Made by a program: the position numbers and the translations under genes
The notes under the pieces: generated by a model
Database searches by the model: none
The model's input: the letters and a program-made list of their open reading frames with translations, nothing else
Told to the model about the DNA's origin: nothing
Part shown: positions 13,865-18,916 of the stretch, piece after piece
Layout of the letters: each line of letters starts with the position of its first letter
Position numbering within the stretch: position 1 is the first letter of the stretch
NCBI GenBank assembly: GCA_033763635.1
Contig: JANRKG010000477.1
Coordinates: forward strand, 1 to 18,916
Direction of reading: 5' to 3'
Source: JANRKG01 sp033763635
GTDB lineage: Bacteria; Cyanobacteriota; Cyanobacteriia; GCF-001939115
DNA length: 18,916 bases

Positions 13865-14383
13865 ATGACTCAGACCCCTAACCTGCCTCCTTTAATCGAG
13901 AGCGAAGAGGACGATTACCGGGATAGCGGCGTGACTAGCACTGTTGCGATCGCAGGCCACCCCCTCCATCCCCTGATCGTGACGTTCCCGATCGCCTTTC
14001 TGACTTCTGTGCTGCTGACGGATGGTGTGTACTGGCTCACCAAAGATGATTTCTGGGCTAGAGCTTCTCTCTGGTTGTTGATCGGTGGCATTCTAACCGG
14101 AGTGTTGGCGGCAGTAACCGGGATGTCGGATTTTCTGCGAATTAAACGGGTGCGGAAGCGATCGGCGGGTTGGGCGCACATGGTTTTGAACGTCGCCGCT
14201 CTGAGCCTGTCGCTGATCAGTCTGCTCCTGCGCTGGCGGGATTATACAGGTGCCATTCTGCCCACGGGGTTGATTCTGTCGGTAATTGTGGCCGGAGCGC
14301 TGGGATTGTCTGGTTGGTATGGTGCAGAACTGGTCTATCGCCATAAGGTGGCGGTAATCGGCTACGGCAATAGTGAACGGTAG
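13865..14383 (+). CDS. DUF2231 family membrane protein
   Basis: 172 residues from the ATG at 13865, which has a strong AGAGGAG ribosome-binding site; the longer TTG frame from 13814 is rejected. About 30 hydrophilic, acidic residues precede the characteristic GHPLHPLIVTFPIA motif (His32, His35). Four membrane segments are visible at about 38-58, 66-88, 103-123 and 128-152, with further histidines at 105 (AGWAHM) and 160. The fold and paired histidines suggest a haem- or metal-binding membrane protein, which is speculation for this family. It follows the DUF2993 gene and may be co-transcribed, but its own ribosome-binding site shows it can be translated independently. Confidence 0.85.
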   Translation: MTQTPNLPPLIESEEDDYRDSGVTSTVAIAGHPLHPLIVTFPIAFLTSVLLTDGVYWLTKDDFWARASLWLLIGGILTGVLAAVTGMSDFLRIKRVRKRSAGWAHMVLNVAALSLSLISLLLRWRDYTGAILPTGLILSVIVAGALGLSGWYGAELVYRHKVAVIGYGNSER

Positions 14384-14424
14384 ACTCGTTCCTCCATGAT
14401 GCAGGGCCGATTCGGTGGGCGTAG

Positions 14425-14467
14425 AAAAACAAGATTGAGAATGCGTGCGCTCCACCATCTCAATCTT
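14425..14467 (-). terminator. Rho-independent terminator for the glycosyltransferase gene
   Basis: A perfect 10-base stem, AAGATTGAGA (14431-14440) with TCTCAATCTT (14458-14467), around 17 bases. On the minus strand the stem is followed by GTTTTTC (14430-14424), which gives the T-tract. It is in the right place to end transcription of the minus-strand GT4 gene, after repeat copy B. On the plus strand there is no T-tract. Confidence 0.7.
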
Positions 14468-14504
14468 GCATCTTATCAAAACCCTTCTCAAACATTCGAA
14501 ATGT

Positions 14505-14606
14505 CGCTCAACCAGCAGCACCCGCGCCCTGAGCGCAGCCGAAGGTGTGCCCTGAGCGTAGTCGAAGGGCAACCCACAGGTAAACTCTTTTCTGAAAACC
14601 TCCTAA
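14505..14606 (-). repeat. MITE-like repeat, copy B, starting on a stop codon
   Basis: The minus strand from 14606 to 14505 matches copy A (6052-6150) at about 90%, with a CTG insertion. It includes two tandem copies of a 20-base unit, GCCCTGAGCG[C/T]AG[C/T]CGAAGG on the plus strand. The TAG stop of the GT4 gene (14605-14603) lies at its edge, as in copy A. The right terminal inverted repeat of copy A is not recognisable here, so this copy looks truncated or diverged. Confidence 0.75.
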
Positions 14607-15748
14607 GACTCTTCAAACGCTGCCATGATCTTCAGCAGCGTCTTCTGAAATTGCTCGAACCCATAAGTCTCAATCACCTTCTGACGAATCAGGGCTGGAT
14701 TGTACAGGATGGGATGGGGATAGGTGTGCTGAAGCATCTGGATGAGCGCTTCCGTGAGAGCCTCCAGATCATCGGGATTGACCAGCACGCCTAATTGCCC
14801 CTGACAAAGGGCATCGAGAGCACCGTCTTGATTGCCCCCCAGAGTGGGTTTACCACAACTTAATGCCTCCAGGTAGACGATACCAAACCCTTCCCCCTTG
14901 CTGGGCATCGCAAACACATCACAGAGATTGTAATAATCTCCCAGTTCTTCGTCAGGAACAAAACCCGCCAGAGTTACGCACTCTTGAAGCTGCAATTCCT
15001 CAATCAGACGTTCGACCCGCGATCGATCGTCCCCCTTCCCTACCAATAGATAGTGAACCCGTGGCACCTGACGACGAATTGCAGGCAGGGCACGGAGAAT
15101 CTGGTCATAGCCCTTGTAACGGTCCTCTTCCGAGAGACGAGCCACCGTCAGAAGGATGGCATCTCCAGGGGTCAGGTGGTAGCGCTGCAAGAGAAACTCT
15201 GGTTTGGGGCCCATCTGAAAGCGATCGGCTTCAAAGGTATTGGGCAGCAACACAACACGGGCCGCATCAAGAGATTGTTCCTGAAGGAGCCGATCGCGGG
15301 TGTAGTGGCTCACTGCCAGAATGCGATCGGCTTGTTCCAACGCCCGTTGCAGGGCAGGGCGTTGGACATTCCATACCTCGACCCCATGAGCCACAATCCA
15401 GTAGGGAATCCCTAGCAACCGCTTCAGCCAGTAAGCCACCACCGCAAAATTTACATGGGTCGTGATAATCAAACTGGGTCTTTGCCAGACTCCCAGCGTG
15501 AAGAGTTGCCCTGCAAACACCAGAGTTCGGAGAGCCAGAGGCCACTGCCCTGCAAAGGAAAAGTGGGTGTGATGGGTCAGGGCTGGATCAACAACGTTTC
15601 CCGTATCGTGTTTCAAGCAGACCTGATAACGGCGATCGGGGGCGGTCAGTTGGAGAGCCTTTAACAAAAAATAAGAATAGGTTTGAATTCCGCCCTTGAA
15701 TTCAAACATGTTAGGAATCCATAATTGGATTGGTTTTTTATTGAGCAT
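14603..15748 (-). CDS. GT4 family glycosyltransferase
   Basis: 381 residues with a GT-B fold. It transfers a sugar from a nucleotide-sugar donor, probably in extracellular or surface polysaccharide assembly given the neighbours. N-terminal: IPNMFEFKGGIQTYSYFLLKAL, the GG-Q acceptor-side loop. Middle: HGVEVW at 121-126. C-terminal donor site: TVARLSEEDRYKGYDQIL with Arg204 and Lys212, and an intact EX7E motif, Glu286 to Glu294 (EGFGIVYLE). No membrane segment; likely cytosolic or membrane-peripheral. AGGA just before the ATG supports the start. It is divergent from the FkbM methyltransferase gene across a 75-base gap and is followed by a repeat and a terminator. Confidence 0.92.
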   Translation of the reverse strand: MLNKKPIQLWIPNMFEFKGGIQTYSYFLLKALQLTAPDRRYQVCLKHDTGNVVDPALTHHTHFSFAGQWPLALRTLVFAGQLFTLGVWQRPSLIITTHVNFAVVAYWLKRLLGIPYWIVAHGVEVWNVQRPALQRALEQADRILAVSHYTRDRLLQEQSLDAARVVLLPNTFEADRFQMGPKPEFLLQRYHLTPGDAILLTVARLSEEDRYKGYDQILRALPAIRRQVPRVHYLLVGKGDDRSRVERLIEELQLQECVTLAGFVPDEELGDYYNLCDVFAMPSKGEGFGIVYLEALSCGKPTLGGNQDGALDALCQGQLGVLVNPDDLEALTEALIQMLQHTYPHPILYNPALIRQKVIETYGFEQFQKTLLKIMAAFEES

Positions 15749-15823
15749 TCGTCCTAAGATTGTGGCTTAAGCCCATCGCCGTAGTACATTAAAAGCTAAT
15801 CTGATGAGGCAAATCAATCTGGC

Positions 15824-16636
15824 ATGAATACGGTCCCGCTCCCACTTCCGCTTCGTTGGTTACAACCCTTCGATTTTCCCCATAAATTGGGCATTTGCGA
15901 TCGTCTCTTTGGAAAAGCTCTCAGCCGTCATGGGATGTGTTGGGTGGATACGGGTGCGGGAATTGCCTGGAAACTTGACCTGAAGAATCCCGTTCATCGC
16001 TGGATTGTCTATGGAAAGTATGATGGACCGAACTTTTTAAATTGGGCCTATCAATTCTTACCCGCCGATGGGATTATTGTGGACTCAGGAGCCAACATTG
16101 GACAAGTTCTGCTCTACCTGGCCCAACGGGTTCCTCAAGGGAAGGTACTGGCCTTCGAGCCAGGGCAGGAACAGGCAGACTGGTTAGCAGAGTGCCTCTC
16201 CCAACACCCCCAGCTTCCCATTGAATTGATTCGTCAGGGATTGGGAGCCTCGAACAGCGAGGTATTTCTTGCCAATCATGGTCCCAATTATATTCATGGT
16301 TTCTGGTCCCATATTTCGGAAGTGGAAGGCGTTCCCATTCAAATTATGTGCTTGGGGGATGCACTGAAGGCCAGGGGGATTGAGCGAGTCGATCTCTGGA
16401 AGTTGGATGTGGAGGGGTATGAAGTTCCTGCCCTTCAGGGAGCAGAAGAATTTCTGAAAAATCAGCGCATTGGAGCGCTCTATGTAGAACTGGGGGAAAA
16501 ACAGAGCCGCCAGGTTTCAGAATATTTAGCACGCTTTGGTTACCGGGGCTATCTCTTTGATGAAAGGGGAGCATTACAGCCCTGCCCGATCGCCGTTACA
16601 AGTTGGGTGAATGGTCTGTTTTTGCCGGAATCATAA
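15824..16636 (+). CDS. FkbM family SAM-dependent methyltransferase
   Basis: 270 residues. The SAM-binding fold is clear: motif I IIVDSGANIGQ at 84-94, FEPG at 111-114 (acidic residue for the ribose hydroxyls) and LDVEGYE at 194-200, characteristic of FkbM enzymes. These usually O-methylate sugars or small molecules; beside glycosyltransferases the likely substrate is a polysaccharide sugar (inference). The first 60 residues carry no clear motif. The ribosome-binding site is weak. The gene sits between two minus-strand glycosyltransferase genes and its last six bases overlap the 3' end of the downstream convergent one. Confidence 0.9.
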   Translation: MNTVPLPLPLRWLQPFDFPHKLGICDRLFGKALSRHGMCWVDTGAGIAWKLDLKNPVHRWIVYGKYDGPNFLNWAYQFLPADGIIVDSGANIGQVLLYLAQRVPQGKVLAFEPGQEQADWLAECLSQHPQLPIELIRQGLGASNSEVFLANHGPNYIHGFWSHISEVEGVPIQIMCLGDALKARGIERVDLWKLDVEGYEVPALQGAEEFLKNQRIGALYVELGEKQSRQVSEYLARFGYRGYLFDERGALQPCPIAVTSWVNGLFLPES

Positions 16637-17872
16637 CTCCCGGACGATCGCCCCAATTCTTTCCCGATAGAGTCCCCAGGTGAGTTGTTCAGCGCGGCGA
16701 CGGGCAGCAAGACCCATTTCCGCTAACGCTTCTGGATTCTGGTGACACCACTCCAGACGGTCTTTCAACGCCCCTCGATCGCGAATGGGAATGATAAACC
16801 CTTCCACCCCATCGGTGATGATATCCGGGCCGCCAGCATGGGGGGTTGTGAGAATCGGTAGTCCACAGGCCATCGCCTCTAGAAGCACCAGGGCCATCCC
16901 CTCGACTAGAGAGGGCAACACCAGCACACTGGCAGCATGGTAATACTGGGGCAGAGAGGCATGGGGCACGGAAGGGATGTAATCTACCAGATGCCCGTAG
17001 CGTTCCAACCAACCGGGGGGAAATTCATTGATACCCACTAACCGCAGTTCCGCATCGGGCAATTGTAACTCCTGCCATGCCTGTAAAAGGTAATGAACCC
17101 CCTTCCGGGGTCCCACCCGTCCCACAAACAGGGGGCGAAAGCGGGAGGGAGGAGTTGATCGCGCCTGAAAATAGTCGATCGGTGCCCCAAAAGGAATCAC
17201 ATGAACCCGATCGGAAGGCACGCCCGCCGCTACCAGGGAGTCTCTCACAAAGGACGAGGGCACGACGATCGCATCCGCCAGTTGAATTTCCCGTTCCTTG
17301 CGGGCTAATTTCCAGCCAGGTTCCTGAACCGCCTGAAGCGCAGGAGCCAGTTCGGGAAATAGGGCCGCTTCTTCTCGCTGGATACGCTGACTGGTGGGAT
17401 AGAAGGCGATCGGCAGGTCGTACAGGCAAGTGATCCCCTGCTGTTTCGCCGCATCAAAAGTCGCCGCGGCCCCATCTTCGTAGGCATAGACAGCATCTAA
17501 CTCTGCCAAATGGTGGGCGGCAACGTGGCGATCGAGATCCGCATAGACCCAATCTGCCAGTTGTTGACGAGGGAATCCCAGCCGACGATCGAGTCCAGAT
17601 TTGGCAAGGGCAATTCTCAGCACTTCTCGCCAGGGATGGGTTTGCATCCTCACCTCGTCTGGAGGAACCCAGGTACGACGGCCCAGTTCTGCCTGAAGTG
17701 CCAGACGCAAAGAAGCGGGTAAGAAGGAAAGCCAACGCTGATCCACGGTTGGATTGTAGGCGATCGATGTGATGATTTCGTGCAGGATTCCCAATTCCCA
17801 GAAGGCGATCGCCGCATTTCGGGCAAAGGGATTACCGATAGGATGGACCAGGGAAATACGGTGGATGGTCAT
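16631..17872 (-). CDS. GT4 family glycosyltransferase
   Basis: 413 residues from the ATG at 17872; a start at 17917 would add 15 polar residues before the first beta strand (ISLVHP) and is less likely. C-terminal donor-binding features are intact: FVGRVGPRKGVHYLLQAW with Arg252 and Lys257, and EX7E from Glu324 to Glu332 (EGMALVLLE) followed by AMACGLPILTTPHAGGPDII. The middle has QLADAIVVPSSFVRDSLVAAGV, the linker helix typical of GT4. The family is often involved in capsule, O-antigen or exopolysaccharide synthesis. Its start lies inside the end of the upstream O-antigen ligase/polymerase-like gene (41-base overlap), suggesting translational coupling. Its stop overlaps the FkbM stop. Confidence 0.92.
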   Translation of the reverse strand: MTIHRISLVHPIGNPFARNAAIAFWELGILHEIITSIAYNPTVDQRWLSFLPASLRLALQAELGRRTWVPPDEVRMQTHPWREVLRIALAKSGLDRRLGFPRQQLADWVYADLDRHVAAHHLAELDAVYAYEDGAAATFDAAKQQGITCLYDLPIAFYPTSQRIQREEAALFPELAPALQAVQEPGWKLARKEREIQLADAIVVPSSFVRDSLVAAGVPSDRVHVIPFGAPIDYFQARSTPPSRFRPLFVGRVGPRKGVHYLLQAWQELQLPDAELRLVGINEFPPGWLERYGHLVDYIPSVPHASLPQYYHAASVLVLPSLVEGMALVLLEAMACGLPILTTPHAGGPDIITDGVEGFIIPIRDRGALKDRLEWCHQNPEALAEMGLAARRRAEQLTWGLYRERIGAIVREL

Positions 17873-18916
17873 ATAGAAATTGCGTCTGTTCTTGTTGGCT
17901 CTGCCGCCATTTGTCAACCCGTTCTAAGTGGGGAAGCATGAACACAAATCCCCCCATGAACCAGTAGTAAAACGCAAAGGTATGGTGGGCCGTTAACTGT
18001 CCTGAAAACAGAAAAAGGTGAACCATCGTACCGACGAGGGCTAACTGGCTCAAAAAGGGCCGCTGCAATTGAAAAGAGGTCAGGGCAAGCATCCCAATTA
18101 AAGCCGCTCTCATGCCATACCAGACCAACCAACCGATCGGACCCAACTCTACCAACACACGGCCCATTTCCTGTTCAAAAGCAAAGGGGATCGTCTCACC
18201 GGGGGGAAGGAGCAACACAGTGCGGAGGGCTGTTGAGCCAGGATGGGTTGCCCCCGTCCCATAGCCATCTAATCGCAGCCCGATCACCTCCCAGGGATTC
18301 ACAAAGTTTCCTTGAATCCGTTGCTGCAAATCATTGGTGGTCCGTAACCGTTGGAGAAATCGATTAATAGCCTCGTTAAAGCCAAAGAACAGGACTGTTA
18401 GGGCAACGATGACCGCCGGAAAGAAACGGCTCAGCCAGATAATCGCACTTTGAGGACGAGTCAAAAGACGACCGCCCGCATACCCGACCAAGATCAGAAC
18501 TGAGGCAATGACTGGGGTACGGGAACCATTCATCAACATGTTCAAAAGCACTAGCATAATCTCAGCGATCGTTGCCATTCGCCACCATTGCGCTTGTTTC
18601 CTGGCAAACATGGGTAGGATCAGGGCAAAGCAAACAATCAAGTATCCCTGGTAGCTATTGACATAGGAAAAAGTGCCTGTAACACGGACAGCCCGTGAGG
18701 TGAGAGATCCGAAGGTAGCGACTTCCTGCACCCCCCCCGGAGCATACACATTCAACCAGCTAGAGGGAGGACTAAAGTATTGAACAATCCCCAGTAACCC
18801 GACAGGAATGATCAGAAACAGGTGCCACTTCAGAAAGTTGTAGAGGTCTTCCTCACTCTCAAACAGGTTAGGCATGAGCCACATCATGGGCACGTAAAGC
18901 AGGTAAAATTTAACCC
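17832..18916 (-). CDS. O-antigen ligase/polymerase-like integral membrane protein, 5' end cut by window edge
   Basis: The frame is open to the right edge, giving 360 visible residues and no start; a GTG at 18893 is internal, since the upstream codons continue a hydrophobic segment (VKFYLLYV). Several membrane helices are visible, for example around WHLFLIIPVGLLGIVQY, YLIVCFALILPMF, MATIAEIMLVLLNMLM, FFPAVIVALTVLFFGF and a cluster near the C-terminus. Loop motifs VRVTGTFSYVNSYQGYL and GYGTGATHPG, with Glu-rich QEMGRVLVELGPIGW, fit the Wzy/WaaL family, which polymerises or ligates polysaccharide units on the outer face of the membrane. The C-terminus is hydrophilic (QSQQEQTQF to FPGPSYR). Sits directly upstream of, and overlaps, a GT4 gene. 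Confidence 0.88.
   Translation of the reverse strand, partial: VKFYLLYVPMMWLMPNLFESEEDLYNFLKWHLFLIIPVGLLGIVQYFSPPSSWLNVYAPGGVQEVATFGSLTSRAVRVTGTFSYVNSYQGYLIVCFALILPMFARKQAQWWRMATIAEIMLVLLNMLMNGSRTPVIASVLILVGYAGGRLLTRPQSAIIWLSRFFPAVIVALTVLFFGFNEAINRFLQRLRTTNDLQQRIQGNFVNPWEVIGLRLDGYGTGATHPGSTALRTVLLLPPGETIPFAFEQEMGRVLVELGPIGWLVWYGMRAALIGMLALTSFQLQRPFLSQLALVGTMVHLFLFSGQLTAHHTFAFYYWFMGGFVFMLPHLERVDKWRQSQQEQTQFLYDHPPYFPGPSYR

Noticed and set aside
14863..15465. 200-residue plus-strand ORF
   Set aside because: It lies antisense to the GT4 gene at 14603-15748, is rich in Pro, Ser and Arg with no recognisable motif, and is a frame shadow.

Overview
The window looks like chromosomal DNA from a cyanobacterium, probably a filamentous or otherwise large-genome one. 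The evidence is the many CGATCG cores and several full GCGATCGC (HIP1-type) octamers, a typical cyanobacterial RpoZ, the cyanobacterial DUF1818 and DUF2993 families, and intergenic palindromic repeats of a kind common in these genomes. No tRNA, rRNA, CRISPR array, transposase or phage gene was seen.

Layout. 1-3001 (minus): a tight run rpoZ - exported hypothetical - DUF1818 - sensor kinase, with touching or overlapping start and stop codons and a candidate promoter upstream of rpoZ; the kinase runs off the left edge. 3310-7521 (plus): a fused ADP-forming acyl-CoA synthetase/GNAT protein (Pat/AcuA-like architecture) and a 6-phosphofructokinase, separated by a repeat-rich spacer. 7522-7836: a composite of palindromic repeats. 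7837-10491: divergent genes for a CBS/coiled-coil/degenerate chemoreceptor-like protein and a GT4-fold protein that has lost hallmark catalytic residues. 10748-14383: a divergent adenosine-deaminase-family enzyme, a 2OG-Fe(II) oxygenase with a small HTH-like gene upstream of it, a DUF2993 (LmeA-like) protein and a DUF2231 membrane protein. 14603-18916: a surface-polysaccharide cluster with two GT4 glycosyltransferases, a FkbM-type methyltransferase and a partial O-antigen ligase/polymerase-like membrane protein.

How the parts relate. Central carbon control is represented by PFK and the acyl-CoA synthetase/acetyltransferase fusion. Signalling is represented by the CBS-PAS-PAS-HisKA_2 kinase and the soluble MCP-like protein. 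Polysaccharide assembly fills the right end. No single obviously new multi-gene system stands out. The best leads are: a repeat element found twice, each time beginning on a gene's stop codon (a third repeat type supplies a stop codon in the same way); the degenerate GT4 opposite a degenerate MCP; the adenosine-deaminase relative with Asp-to-Asn at the catalytic position; the synthetase/GNAT fusion that keeps its phospho-His; and two intergenic leaders with possible RNA structure.
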